This document shows positions 50,894-60,492 of a stretch of DNA of 64,000 bases, piece by piece; position 1 is the first letter of the stretch; each line of letters begins with the position of its first letter. Location: positions 1 through 64,000 of the forward strand of contig NZ_NJER01000004.1 of NCBI RefSeq assembly GCF_002753895.1, read 5' to 3'. Origin of the DNA: Halobacteriovorax sp. JY17. Its GTDB lineage: Bacteria > Bdellovibrionota > Bacteriovoracia > Bacteriovoracales > Bacteriovoracaceae. The notes under the pieces were generated by a model, which saw nothing but the letters and a program-made list of their open reading frames with translations, searched no databases and was not told the origin of the DNA. The translations under genes and the position numbers were made by a program.

Positions 50894-51714
50894 TGAGTAA
50901 GAATCATAAAATAGGTGCTGGTCTTAGACATCAGCACTTTCCTTATTTAATAGAGAAGCCTCAGATCAGCGCAAGTTGGTTTGAGGTGATCTCCGAAAAC
51001 TTTATGAATACTAGTGGATATCCAATGGAAGTACTACTTTCAATAAGAGAGGACTATCCTATTAGTCTGCATGGGGTTTCCCTCAATATTGCGGGCTCTG
51101 ATGATATTGATAGAGACTATTTGAAGAAGTTGAAAAGTCTAATAGGTACAATTGAACCATTTAATGTTTCAGATCATCTATGCTGGACGGGAATGAAGAA
51201 AAATAATCTTCATAACCTTCTTCCATTTCCCTATAGCGATGAAGCTCTAGAGCATATTGTAGGGAGAGTTCAATATGTTCAAGAATTTATTGGAAGGCCT
51301 CTGATTTTAGAAAACCTCTCAGCTTATCTCGGAGTGAAGGATTGCAAGTATACTGAAGCCGAGTTTATAAATGAAATTGCAAAGAGGTCTGGAGCAAAAA
51401 TTCTTTTAGATATTAATAATATTTACGTAAATGCAAAGAATCAAAAATTTAATCCACACCACTACTTTGATACTATTGATCCAAGTTATATTGCTGAAAT
51501 TCACTTAGCGGGATTTACCGATATGGGGGAGTACCTCTTTGATACTCACTCTTGTCCTGTCTTTCCAGAAGTGTGGAAACTCTACGAGTACTTCTTAACA
51601 AAGAAGAATGATATTCCAACCCTCATTGAATGGGATGAAGATATTCCAGAGTTTGAAGTCTTAGATCAGGAAGTGAAAAAGGCCATTTCTCTTTGGGAGA
51701 ATAGTTTTGATTAA
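50893..51714 (+). CDS. bufB: BufB, DUF692 multinuclear iron oxidative enzyme (MNIO)
   Basis: A 273-residue TIM-barrel enzyme. GAGLRHQHF, SLHGVSLNIAGSDD, SDHLCWTG, ILLDINNIYVNAKN and IAEIHLAGF are typical DUF692 metal-binding segments with multiple His, Glu and Asp. With BufC it oxidises Cys of the precursor to thiooxazole groups that bind copper. It overlaps both neighbours, as usual in buf operons. Confidence 0.93.
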   Translation: MSKNHKIGAGLRHQHFPYLIEKPQISASWFEVISENFMNTSGYPMEVLLSIREDYPISLHGVSLNIAGSDDIDRDYLKKLKSLIGTIEPFNVSDHLCWTGMKKNNLHNLLPFPYSDEALEHIVGRVQYVQEFIGRPLILENLSAYLGVKDCKYTEAEFINEIAKRSGAKILLDINNIYVNAKNQKFNPHHYFDTIDPSYIAEIHLAGFTDMGEYLFDTHSCPVFPEVWKLYEYFLTKKNDIPTLIEWDEDIPEFEVLDQEVKKAISLWENSFD

Positions 51715-52474
51715 GTTGAAAGATTTTCAAGAGATATTTATAAAATCGGTACAGTCTGGTGATAACTCACTCGAAGGACTTATTGTTCCTGGAGGTAGTC
51801 TAAGTAAAACGGAAGCAGTGAAGGTATATAGTGGTGATTACTATGCTAGACTTCAAGATGCTCTAGGTGAAAATTATGAAGCCGTATGGACTGTTGTTGG
51901 AGACGATGATTTCTATTCAATAGGACAGGAGTATATTAGAAAATACCCAAGTGAGCTTAGAGATCTAACAAGTTATGGAGAAATCTTTCCAGACTTTTTA
52001 GAGAGCCTAGAGATAATAGATGATTATCCCTTCCTTAGAGAGCTTGCTCTATTTGAAAAAGAATTTTGGACTATTTTTCACTGTGAGAGAGAATCCTTTG
52101 AAGTTGACTGGGAAAAATATCTACAAGATTTTTCAACACTTGAATTTGAATTCTCAAAGAACTTAAGAATTTTCAAATGGAATTATAGAGTTAATGATAT
52201 CTTTCAATATAGAACAACAGGATTTACCGATCCAGATTTTGATTATGATAATCCTCAAAGTATTATGCTTTATAAAGGTGGAGCAAATAATACTGTGAAA
52301 GAAATTACAGAAGAGAATTTTCTCATCATTCAAGAGTTAATGAATGGAAAGAACCTTGAAGAAGTTATTGATACTTTAGATATTAATTTGAAGGAAGAGG
52401 ATATTCAAAGTACTTTCAGTCTTTTACAGCAATCAAGAGTCTTCTTTCCTAAGAAAAAGAATGACGAATTGTAA
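51707..52474 (+). CDS. bufC: BufC, DUF2063 partner protein
   Basis: A 255-residue protein from a TTG that overlaps bufB by eight bases. The N-terminal DUF2063 helical domain (YSGDYYARLQDALGENYEAVWTVVGDD) matches the conserved partner of DUF692, which recruits the precursor peptide. The C-terminal part has an RRE-like winged-helix order. The next gene starts 22 bases on. Confidence 0.88.
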   Translation: MIKLKDFQEIFIKSVQSGDNSLEGLIVPGGSLSKTEAVKVYSGDYYARLQDALGENYEAVWTVVGDDDFYSIGQEYIRKYPSELRDLTSYGEIFPDFLESLEIIDDYPFLRELALFEKEFWTIFHCERESFEVDWEKYLQDFSTLEFEFSKNLRIFKWNYRVNDIFQYRTTGFTDPDFDYDNPQSIMLYKGGANNTVKEITEENFLIIQELMNGKNLEEVIDTLDINLKEEDIQSTFSLLQQSRVFFPKKKNDEL

Positions 52475-52495
52475 TTCGAGCAGTATCACAGAACT

Positions 52496-53026
52496 ATGTT
52501 TTTAGTTCCATTTGTCGTCGCATTTATTTGTTTACTTCTATTCTTCTTATATATGAATTATTCACTATCTTTTAAGAGAGCGCTTCTTGTTAGAAAAATG
52601 AGAGATTATAGAGTCGAATGGGATAGAGAGCTGAGTTCTAATTTTGAGTTTTACAAAGGACTAGGTCTTGAGCATAGAAGATCTCTCTTAAATAAAATAT
52701 CAGTGTTTATTAATGAGAAAGAATGGACTACAGATGCAGACGAGAGTCTGAAATTGCGAGTTAGTGCAAAGGCATGCCTACCTATTGTTAATAGGAAAAC
52801 TAATTTCTACCCACTCATAACAGAAGGTTTCACTTCATACTCTCAGGAGTATTGGTTTTCATTGAACGAGGTTCAATTTGAAAAAGAGGTGGGAAAAATG
52901 CCTCTTCGTGAATTTAATGGAGAGTTTGCAAGAAAATCAATTGAATACTTTATGGATCCAATTGATTTTAAAAAAGAGAATGAAAGAGAATTTAAACTTT
53001 TAAATTACTACTATCGCTTAGTTTAA
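52496..53026 (+). CDS. Single-pass membrane protein, unknown
   Basis: A 176-residue protein with one N-terminal transmembrane helix (about 3-22) and a soluble, charged remainder. No family is recognised. It starts 22 bases after bufC, so it may be cotranscribed with the bufferin genes; buf operons often include a membrane protein such as a DoxX or a permease, but this is neither. It converges with the TauE/SafE gene, overlapping it by four bases. Confidence 0.6.
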   Translation: MFLVPFVVAFICLLLFFLYMNYSLSFKRALLVRKMRDYRVEWDRELSSNFEFYKGLGLEHRRSLLNKISVFINEKEWTTDADESLKLRVSAKACLPIVNRKTNFYPLITEGFTSYSQEYWFSLNEVQFEKEVGKMPLREFNGEFARKSIEYFMDPIDFKKENEREFKLLNYYYRLV

Positions 53027-53811
53027 CTGAAGAAGATCATCTTTACTGCCACGATCGAAAGAAAAATAGCAAATCCTTTCTTCATTTTATCTTGTGGAAG
53101 CTTGTGTGAGAGTTTCGCACCAAGATGGGCCGAGAATGAGCTTGTAAGAATAACTCCAAAGAACGCTGGAAGATAAATATAGCCTAAACTTTGTTCAGGT
53201 AGTCCGCTGACTTTTAACCCCGAAATAATATATGATGTTGTTCCTACTATTGAAATAGGAAGTCCAAGTGCTGCAGAAACTCCTACAGCTTTCTTCATTG
53301 GGAATCCTCTCCAAGAAAGAAATGGAATACTAATTGTTCCACCACCAATTCCAAGAATTGCAGATTTGAAACCAATTATTGATCCAACTATGGAGTAGAG
53401 CAGTGTTGAAGTTTCTTTCTGGGCCTTATCAACTTTTACATCTAAGAACATTTTTATTGAAACGAGAACAACGTAGACAGAGAAAACAATTTCTAAGAAG
53501 TTTGCAGATAGCTTACTAGAGACAAGTCCTCCGGCGTAAGTTCCAATAATAAGTGGAATAAGAATTCTTTTGACGACCTTCCAATCAATACTTCCACGTT
53601 TATTATGACTGTAGACTGAATTCGAAGCGGTTATAACAATAATTGAAAGAGATGTTCCAATCGCCATATGAATAGCATTCTCAGCAGAGAACCCAAGAAA
53701 TTTAAAACAAAAGAGAAGCGTTGGAACGATAACAAGTCCTCCTCCAATTCCAAATAGTCCAGAAAGAGTTCCTGCAAATACTCCTAAGAGTAAATAGATT
53801 AAGTAAGTCAT
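53023..53811 (-). CDS. TauE/SafE family permease
   Basis: A 262-residue protein with about eight hydrophobic segments. The duplicated 'G.f.G...GiGGG...vP.l' motif is seen as GVFAGTLSGLFGIGGGLVIV and GFKSAILGIGGGTISIPFL. The family exports sulfite, taurine-derived or other small anions. Its ATG overlaps the end of the RlmM-like gene by four bases. A paralogue lies at 61672. Confidence 0.92.
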   Translation of the reverse strand: MTYLIYLLLGVFAGTLSGLFGIGGGLVIVPTLLFCFKFLGFSAENAIHMAIGTSLSIIVITASNSVYSHNKRGSIDWKVVKRILIPLIIGTYAGGLVSSKLSANFLEIVFSVYVVLVSIKMFLDVKVDKAQKETSTLLYSIVGSIIGFKSAILGIGGGTISIPFLSWRGFPMKKAVGVSAALGLPISIVGTTSYIISGLKVSGLPEQSLGYIYLPAFFGVILTSSFSAHLGAKLSHKLPQDKMKKGFAIFLSIVAVKMIFFS

Positions 53812-54863
53812 TCTCTCTCGCTCCCCATTATTGTGACCTCATTCTTATTCGCATTTAATTGCTTTAGTATAATTTTGAAATCACACTCATTTGCTAATTT
53901 CTTAAATTCTTCTAAGACGGTGTATCCCTCTTTTCCTTGGAATTTAATTGTGAAAATAAAGTTTCGGCAGAGCTTTCCTAGAACCCAAGTGGTCATGAGT
54001 TCAATGACTCGGTCTGGAGTTGAGATGATATCAGATACTGCCCAGTCTAAAATTTCTTCTGGCCTATACTTGAAAGCATCTGTTTGAAGAAATTGCACTT
54101 GCTCGTCTTGCATAAGGTCTTCGCGTAGTTCTGATCTATCAATTGCTATAACTTTAGCGCCATTCTTTCTTGCAATATAGGTCCAGCCTCCTGGACATGC
54201 TCCGAGATCAATTAAGGTCTCTCCATTAGAGATATTTTTTCCAAGAATTTCTTGGGCCTCTACAATTTTCTTAAAAGCTCGTGAAGGAGCCTTCTTATCG
54301 TCCTCAACGTTATTAAACCCTCCAACGTAAGGAGAGTAGAGGCTATTATAGTGACTGACTTCTTCTGTATCTTGAATCGAGAGGATTGCGGAGCGATCAT
54401 CTAGGAGCATCACTTGAGCAAAGGAGAGTGATCTTTCGAAACCCTTTCTGATAATTCTAATTTTATTCTTTCTTAAATTCTTATGTATCTTATCTTTTAA
54501 AATTTCAGCTCTTCCTGTTTCGAGCACTCCATACTTATGAGTCATACTAAAGACGTGAAGGTTAATTGTTTCGTCTTCACTTACTTTACTTAAGATAGAT
54601 TCAACAATTGACATGGCCTGCTTTGAAATTGAGTCTTCTAGAAATGATGTTGTGTTAATTAAAGCACAAGTAGAGAAGGCTATATACTTGTCTCTCAGAT
54701 CTAATGTATTGGAAGCTTTTAATAAAGGAAGTCCAGTGACTCTGTCAGGTTTTACTTCAAAACTATTTTGAATTTCTTCAACAAGTGGCTCTAACCAATC
54801 TATATTCTTCGCTAATATATAATGCAAAACTTCTCCAATATTAATGAGACTTAAATTTAACAC
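53808..54863 (-). CDS. RlmM-like 23S rRNA ribose 2'-O-methyltransferase
   Basis: A 351-residue protein. The FtsJ-type SAM domain has LIDLGACPGGWTYIARK near 215 and the catalytic K-D-K-E pattern (AVSDI, FTIKFQ, NEVTI). The preceding THUMP-like region and overall length agree with RlmM, which methylates C2498 of 23S rRNA. The N-terminal domain differs from the E. coli protein, so the target is inferred. Confidence 0.78.
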   Translation of the reverse strand: MLNLSLINIGEVLHYILAKNIDWLEPLVEEIQNSFEVKPDRVTGLPLLKASNTLDLRDKYIAFSTCALINTTSFLEDSISKQAMSIVESILSKVSEDETINLHVFSMTHKYGVLETGRAEILKDKIHKNLRKNKIRIIRKGFERSLSFAQVMLLDDRSAILSIQDTEEVSHYNSLYSPYVGGFNNVEDDKKAPSRAFKKIVEAQEILGKNISNGETLIDLGACPGGWTYIARKNGAKVIAIDRSELREDLMQDEQVQFLQTDAFKYRPEEILDWAVSDIISTPDRVIELMTTWVLGKLCRNFIFTIKFQGKEGYTVLEEFKKLANECDFKIILKQLNANKNEVTIMGSERE

Positions 54864-54905
54864 TATATTTTTAAATTAACGAGAATTAATGATAAACTTA
54901 TTACT

Positions 54906-55361
54906 ATGAGTATTGAAAACTTAAATGGAAAAATTATTATTAAAACATCTCTGTTGACGAGAGTCTTCTGTCTAATTGTTGTTCTTGCCGGAGTTTATCA
55001 GGGGTATTTATTTCTAAGCGGGGGATTGTATGACCTTCTTGGGTTAACTCTTAGTTTTCTTATTCCCTTCATTGTTTTAAACTTTATTTATCCATCACAA
55101 ATCACTATTTTCTCTGATGAAGAAATTGTAGTACTTTCAAAGTTCTTGTTTAGAGCCCAAGAATTAAAATTAAAAGTAAGTGAGATTAAACTTGTTGAAC
55201 TTAGGAAGTCTCGTGGGGGTTCAACTTCTGGAAATTTCAGTATTGATATCTCTATGAAAGATGGTTCTAGAAAGTTTATTCCAACTTTTTCTAAACTGTA
55301 TTCACGGGATGCAAGAGAGTGCCTTGAGAACTTTCTTAGGACAATTAACACTCGCTGTTAG
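54906..55361 (+). CDS. Two-helix membrane protein with PH-like domain
   Basis: A 151-residue protein with two transmembrane segments (about 17-34 and 42-60) and a beta-rich C-terminal part (SEIKLVELRKSRGG...SIDISMKDGSRKFI), an arrangement seen in bacterial PH-domain membrane proteins. Function unknown. It is divergent from the RlmM-like gene with only 42 bases between. Confidence 0.6.
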   Translation: MSIENLNGKIIIKTSLLTRVFCLIVVLAGVYQGYLFLSGGLYDLLGLTLSFLIPFIVLNFIYPSQITIFSDEEIVVLSKFLFRAQELKLKVSEIKLVELRKSRGGSTSGNFSIDISMKDGSRKFIPTFSKLYSRDARECLENFLRTINTRC

Positions 55362-55455
55362 TATGTTGCGGTGCGGATGTCCATAGTTTTTCTATAAAGT
55401 TTGACGACTCAAACTCTATGCCGATAATATCTCTATAAATTTACGGGAAAATCTC

Positions 55456-56751
55456 ATGCTTTTAAAATTAATTCTAGTTCAGATATCTATTCTTATTTCT
55501 ATGGAAGCTTGGGCAAGTCTTGACTCTAATCTAAGTACCTATATCAAAAGCTTTCAAATGAAAGCAATTTCGAAACCGAATAATTTAAATGAAGTTAAGT
55601 ATCTCCTAGGCGAGAAGCTCTTCTTTGAAAAAGAGATTTCGGGAAATAGAAATATTAGCTGTTCAACTTGTCACGACTCTAAGTTTGGAACTGGAGATGG
55701 TCTGCCTCTTTCTATTGGTGAAGGAGGAGTGGGAGTTGCTCATAAGAGATTCGCAACAAGTTCTATGCAGGTTATTCCGAGAAATTCCCCCCCTCTTTAT
55801 AATTTAGGTCACAAAGATATGATCTCACTTTTTTGGGATGGAAGAGTTCAGTACCGACAAGGATGGGATGAGTATACAACACCTTCTGAAGTTTTAAATG
55901 GTGACTACCCTGAAAGATGGGATATCACAGAGGCCCTAGGAAGTGCTCTCGCAGCGCAGGCCCTTTTTCCAATTCTCTCCCATGAAGAAATGAGGGGACA
56001 AAAGGGAAGTAATGAGATTGCCAATGCTCAGTCTGATGAAGAAGCATGGAATCTTATCATGGGAAGACTTTTAAAAATTAAAGAATATTCTGAACTCTTC
56101 AAAAAGGCCTTTCCTAATGTTGAAGAAGTAAATATAGGGCATTTTGGAAATGCTCTTGCTCACTTTCAAGAGCATCGGTTTGCTGTCTACGATACTCCTT
56201 GGGATAATTACCTACGAGGAAATAATTCAGCATTAAGTGCAAAGGAGAAGAGAGGGGCCTTAGTATTCTTTGAAGGTGGGCTTTGCATTCGTTGCCATAA
56301 TGGAGATCTTCTTGGAGGTTTTGCATTTGCAGGAGTTGCTTCTCCTCAAACTGGACCAGGGAAAGATATTAAACACAATGATGAGGGACGTTTTCTCATT
56401 ACAAATAATGAAATGGACAAGTATCAATTTAGAATACCTCCTCTTCGAAATATTGCTCTAACGGCTCCTTATTTTCATTCGGGAGCTTATAAAACATTAA
56501 GTGATGTTATTGAACACTATAGAAGTGGTATTAAGGGAATAGATAATTACTCAAGTGATTGGTTAGATGAGTTTCTAGATAAGAATTATCCTGAAAGATT
56601 ATTTATCGAAACAAATCGCTATATGATTTTTAAAAAGAAAGAAGCTGCTCACCCTCTAATTTCAGGGCAGATTATTCGCATGACTGATTCAGACAAGAGC
56701 GATCTATTGCACTTTTTAGAATTCTCCCTAACAGGTTCTGTTAGGGACTAA
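55456..56751 (+). CDS. Dihaem cytochrome c peroxidase (MauG/CcpA family)
   Basis: A 431-residue protein with a signal peptide (about 1-20). Two haem c sites are present: SCSTCHDSKFGTGDG near 70 and CIRCHNGDLLGGF near 277. RNSPPLYNLG, LFWDGR and APYFHSGAYKTL are family segments. It is a periplasmic peroxidase or oxidase with a bacterial cytochrome c peroxidase-like fold. It converges on the hydrolase gene, and their last 11 bases overlap. Confidence 0.92.
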   Translation: MLLKLILVQISILISMEAWASLDSNLSTYIKSFQMKAISKPNNLNEVKYLLGEKLFFEKEISGNRNISCSTCHDSKFGTGDGLPLSIGEGGVGVAHKRFATSSMQVIPRNSPPLYNLGHKDMISLFWDGRVQYRQGWDEYTTPSEVLNGDYPERWDITEALGSALAAQALFPILSHEEMRGQKGSNEIANAQSDEEAWNLIMGRLLKIKEYSELFKKAFPNVEEVNIGHFGNALAHFQEHRFAVYDTPWDNYLRGNNSALSAKEKRGALVFFEGGLCIRCHNGDLLGGFAFAGVASPQTGPGKDIKHNDEGRFLITNNEMDKYQFRIPPLRNIALTAPYFHSGAYKTLSDVIEHYRSGIKGIDNYSSDWLDEFLDKNYPERLFIETNRYMIFKKKEAAHPLISGQIIRMTDSDKSDLLHFLEFSLTGSVRD

Positions 56752-58225
56752 TTAAGTCATCGACCATTTTCATAACTCTCTTATCATAAGTGATTGCTCC
56801 ATGAGCTTTCTTTGCGTTGAAAGAGCCTTTAGGAAAATCGATATAGTGATTCTTAGACCCTTCTACTTTTGATCCGAGAATAGGGACAGGAACTTTTTCT
56901 GTTATTCCAACTTGATCTTGATTTTGATAGAAGTTTATAGACTCAATATTTTTTCCAAGTACTTTGAAAATACCATACTTTGAGTGATCTCCAATTCGGC
57001 CTCTGGACAAAGGATTTACGATTCTATTTAATCCATCTACGGCAGCTATCTCCATTGGGATAACTGGATCAATAGTGACGAGTTTAATACTTGCTTTAGG
57101 ATATTTCTTTGACACTCTATTTGCCATCTTAAGAGCGGAAAAACCACCACTACTATGGCCAATTATTGTAATCGTAGGAGAGCTACCTTCGCCGTAAACG
57201 TGTTTATGAAAATCTTGATATTCTTCTAAACATTCTTCGGCCCGATTTCTTCCCTTCCCCTGACTTTCTGAATCATAGTAGTTCCAATTAGTAAGGGTTC
57301 CACTATTTTTATCACTATCAATTTCTGTTACAATATTAGTAAGAGGTCCATAAATCATTCCAGGCCACGTATTATCTCCGGTTTTGAGTAAGTACACTTT
57401 ATCTTCATGGTGCTTATCATCGGAGAGATAATCACTAGCTTTTTTCTTGTACTCACTATCTTCTCGGTACTGTGATTGAGCGTGGAGAAGTTTAAGCTTC
57501 TTTGCTTTCTTTGGCGAATAGCCTCCAGTTCCCTCAAAGACCATTACGTAATTTCTAGGAGGCTTAGAAATTTCTTTTTCTCTAATTCTCTTCAATTCTT
57601 TTTCAGTATATCTCTTGGTAAGTTCTTTATATTCTTTAGAGTTTAGGGCCTTCTCTAATCTTGCTTTTGCCACAGGCCTTTCTCTCTTCGCTCTTGCTCG
57701 CTGTGAATCTACTGACTTCTTATAATCCATATAGTGAGAGTAGGACTCTTTGAAAGGATTTATATAATAATCATCAATCATTCCGATATGGTAATCTGAC
57801 TTAAATTCTTTAAGTACCTTGAGAATATTTTCTATATTATCATGTGTTCGAAGTGCCATTTTAAAAGGTCCATCAGGACGACAGGAGAGTGCTTTTAAAT
57901 TCTCTTCTTCTTGGAGGTATTCGTTCTTTCTTCTGGCGAGTTCAAAGTCTTCATTCTTTGGGTCTAAGTATTGATCTAATAAGCGAAGTTCATTTTTAGC
58001 AACTTCTACCTCTTCTAATAATTTTCTAGCGGCCTTAAAGGACTTTGTTCTATCAAAAGGAATTAGAAATTGGCATTGATTTTTAAAGAAGGGTTGGTCT
58101 TCTTGGAGTTTATCAAAGTACCCCGCTGAATCTATATCCTGAGCAGCTTCTTTATCTGATAATGGCATTGCATAGACGTTGCTTATAAATAAAAATATAT
58201 GAAAATACTTAAAGTATTTACCCAT
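56741..58225 (-). CDS. Secreted alpha/beta hydrolase-like protein
   Basis: A 494-residue protein with a signal peptide (about 1-19). The first 200 residues are highly charged and helical. The catalytic domain begins near 225 (VMVFEGTGGYSP) with nucleophile elbow TIIGHSSGGFSALK and LVTIDPVIPM after it. Family identity is not clear (lipase-like). The large charged N-terminal domain and secretion suggest an effector or surface enzyme; inferred. Confidence 0.72.
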   Translation of the reverse strand: MGKYFKYFHIFLFISNVYAMPLSDKEAAQDIDSAGYFDKLQEDQPFFKNQCQFLIPFDRTKSFKAARKLLEEVEVAKNELRLLDQYLDPKNEDFELARRKNEYLQEEENLKALSCRPDGPFKMALRTHDNIENILKVLKEFKSDYHIGMIDDYYINPFKESYSHYMDYKKSVDSQRARAKRERPVAKARLEKALNSKEYKELTKRYTEKELKRIREKEISKPPRNYVMVFEGTGGYSPKKAKKLKLLHAQSQYREDSEYKKKASDYLSDDKHHEDKVYLLKTGDNTWPGMIYGPLTNIVTEIDSDKNSGTLTNWNYYDSESQGKGRNRAEECLEEYQDFHKHVYGEGSSPTITIIGHSSGGFSALKMANRVSKKYPKASIKLVTIDPVIPMEIAAVDGLNRIVNPLSRGRIGDHSKYGIFKVLGKNIESINFYQNQDQVGITEKVPVPILGSKVEGSKNHYIDFPKGSFNAKKAHGAITYDKRVMKMVDDLISP

Positions 58226-58369
58226 GACTTCTCCCTTTTCTCTATTTCTTATCGGTACAATTGACCTATTACTAAAGGCAGTATATCTATGATTTTACTA
58301 GGTTAGTTAGAGTGGCCAGTCTTATAAATACTACCTATAATCAATATTTTATAAATATTTGAGGACACA

Positions 58370-59071
58370 ATGAATAAGAGTTTACTGACAAATCTATTAT
58401 CACTATTACTAATTGGACTAGGGTTTATATCTCCGGTTTATTCTGATGTTATCAAAACAATGGGACTCTATTCTTTCTCTGGCGCCATTACAAATTGGCT
58501 CGCAATACATATGTTATTTGAGAAGGTTCCTGGGCTCTACGGTTCTGGGATTATTACAGAGAGATTTCAAGAATTCAAAGTTGCAATTAGATCAATGATA
58601 ATGAATCAATTCTTTACCAAAGAAAATTTTGAAAAGTTTATGAGTTCTAATTCAGGGAGCTTAATTAAAATTGAAGAAGAAACCATTATGCAGACAATTG
58701 ATTTCGATAAGATTTTTAATAAATTAAAGGAAGCTATTTTAGAATCACCTTTTGGTGGAATGCTTGGAATGTTTGGTGGGCCTGCTGCACTAGAGCCATT
58801 AAAGCCTCAATTTGAATTGAAGTTTAGAGAAATTATTTCGGATATAATTAAAGACGATCAATTCATTTCAAACCTTACTCGCAGTGGAGAGGGAAGTTCA
58901 TCGATCTCCGATAATATTGAAGCTATGGTAGATGGACGCTTAAATGAGCTTACACCACAAATGGTAAAAGAGATTATTCAGACTATGATTAAAGAGCACC
59001 TTGGTTGGCTCGTTGTGTGGGGTGGTGTCTTTGGAGCATTGATTGGACTTATCTCAACACTAATTCCTTAA
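58370..59071 (+). CDS. DUF445 family membrane protein
   Basis: A 233-residue protein. An N-terminal membrane segment, then FSFSGAITNWLAIHMLFEKVPGLYGSGIITERFQEF, the DUF445 core, a helical middle, and a C-terminal membrane segment (LGWLVVWGGVFGALIGLIS). Function unknown. AGGACACA before the ATG. It is convergent with the gene at 59068, overlapping it by four bases. Confidence 0.88.
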   Translation: MNKSLLTNLLSLLLIGLGFISPVYSDVIKTMGLYSFSGAITNWLAIHMLFEKVPGLYGSGIITERFQEFKVAIRSMIMNQFFTKENFEKFMSSNSGSLIKIEEETIMQTIDFDKIFNKLKEAILESPFGGMLGMFGGPAALEPLKPQFELKFREIISDIIKDDQFISNLTRSGEGSSSISDNIEAMVDGRLNELTPQMVKEIIQTMIKEHLGWLVVWGGVFGALIGLISTLIP

Positions 59072-59502
59072 ACGTTATAGTAGCTGGCCACTATATCAAG
59101 ATCGAGGCCTTGATCTTTAAAGTGCTCTTTTAAGTAGAGAGCACTTACTCCTAGACTTCCAACTTTAACCACACCGCAAGTGAAGCCTTTTAGCTGAACA
59201 AATCTGTAGTTTCCTAACTGATATTTTGAAATGATATCTTTCTTCTTAGCACCTCCAAAGGCAGAGGCGAGGAGAGAGGCACTTACGGTATTTTCTTCTT
59301 TGGGAGAATTCTCATCAATAATAGCTTGCGCCGTTAGCAAGGAGCTAATCTCTAGCTCTTTGAACTCTAGGCCATGTCTCGTTAGGGTGAAATTATAGGG
59401 ACAGTGTAGACAGGCGGTCTTACAGCAAGATCCTCTATTTTTTAAGAATTGGCTCGTTTTTACTGAGTCTCCATCTTCATTTGTGTAAGCTAATTCTGCC
59501 AT
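59068..59502 (-). CDS. DUF5522-like Cys-rich protein
   Basis: A 144-residue protein. NEDGDSVKTSQFLKNRGSCC followed by KTACLHCPYNF matches the short CCxxxCxxCPY motif of DUF5522-type proteins. The C-terminal 80 residues form a separate alpha/beta part. Possibly metal-binding through the four Cys. Function unknown. Confidence 0.7.
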   Translation of the reverse strand: MAELAYTNEDGDSVKTSQFLKNRGSCCKTACLHCPYNFTLTRHGLEFKELEISSLLTAQAIIDENSPKEENTVSASLLASAFGGAKKKDIISKYQLGNYRFVQLKGFTCGVVKVGSLGVSALYLKEHFKDQGLDLDIVASYYNV

Positions 59503-59622
59503 TTATGTTCCTAAATTCGTTTAATTGATAATTTAATCTACCTTAAGCAGCGAAATGGATCAATGCTCAGTACATTATAGTCAATTTGTTATAAATGATT
59601 TTCCAGTGAGTTAAATCGTGTT

Positions 59623-60492
59623 ATGAATGGGGGTATGTTAAAGAGAATTTATATAGAAATTTCTAATATCTGCAATGTTCAGTGTTCTTTCTGTCCAGTT
59701 GTAGAGCGCGATAAAGAAATAATGTCTCTTTTAGAATTTGAAAAAATAGTGTCAGAAGCTGCGCCACTGGCAGAAGAGATTTGTTTGCATCTTATGGGAG
59801 AGCCTCTGGCCCATCCTAATTTCGAAGAGATTTTAAAAATTACAGATAAGTATAAAACAAAGATCCAGCTCACAACTAATGGGCTCTTGTTAAAGAGATA
59901 TGAAGAGCTCTTATTAAGTTCTAATGTTATTAGACAAGTGAACTTCTCTCTTCAGGCGTTTAAAGACAATTTTCCCCATAAGAAACTAGATGATTACTTA
60001 CTTCCAATTTTAAAATTTGTTCAAAAAGCAGCGGCACTTAGACCAGAGATGTACATTAATTTTAGAATGTGGAATCAGGACTCAAGTGACGAAGACAATA
60101 GCGATATATTTGAATACGTAGAGAAGTTTTTTCAAATTTCAATTAATAGAAATATTGAAGTAGGTGCAATTAAGTCTAAGCGTGTTTGGAATAAACTCTA
60201 TCTTCACTTTGATTCTCGATTTGAATGGCCGTCTTTGGATGGAGAGATTCAAGGAGAACAAGGACGTTGTAATGGAGTTCTTAGTCATATCGGAATTCAT
60301 GCCAATGGAGTCGTTGTTCCATGCTGTCTGGATAAAGAAGCGATAATCAATTTAGGGAATTGTAAGGAAGAAGAGCTCTCAAAAATATTGGTTAATGAGA
60401 GAACTGAAGCGATGAGAAAAGGATTCCAGAATGGAAGACTGGTTGAAGAGCTCTGCCAGAAGTGTACTTACATTAACAGATTCAAGAAATGA
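59623..60492 (+). CDS. Radical SAM/SPASM protein
   Basis: A 289-residue protein. Cluster motif CNVQCSFC at residues 17-24. MGEPLAHPNF and LTTNGLLL are the usual SAM-binding segments. A SPASM-type set of Cys follows near the C-terminus (VVPCCLD, LGNC, LCQKC), which would hold one or two extra Fe-S clusters. Such enzymes modify peptides or RNA-linked substrates. No precursor peptide was recognised nearby. It overlaps the methyltransferase gene by ATGA. The start may be the ATG at 59623 or at 59635. Confidence 0.88.
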   Translation: MNGGMLKRIYIEISNICNVQCSFCPVVERDKEIMSLLEFEKIVSEAAPLAEEICLHLMGEPLAHPNFEEILKITDKYKTKIQLTTNGLLLKRYEELLLSSNVIRQVNFSLQAFKDNFPHKKLDDYLLPILKFVQKAAALRPEMYINFRMWNQDSSDEDNSDIFEYVEKFFQISINRNIEVGAIKSKRVWNKLYLHFDSRFEWPSLDGEIQGEQGRCNGVLSHIGIHANGVVVPCCLDKEAIINLGNCKEEELSKILVNERTEAMRKGFQNGRLVEELCQKCTYINRFKK

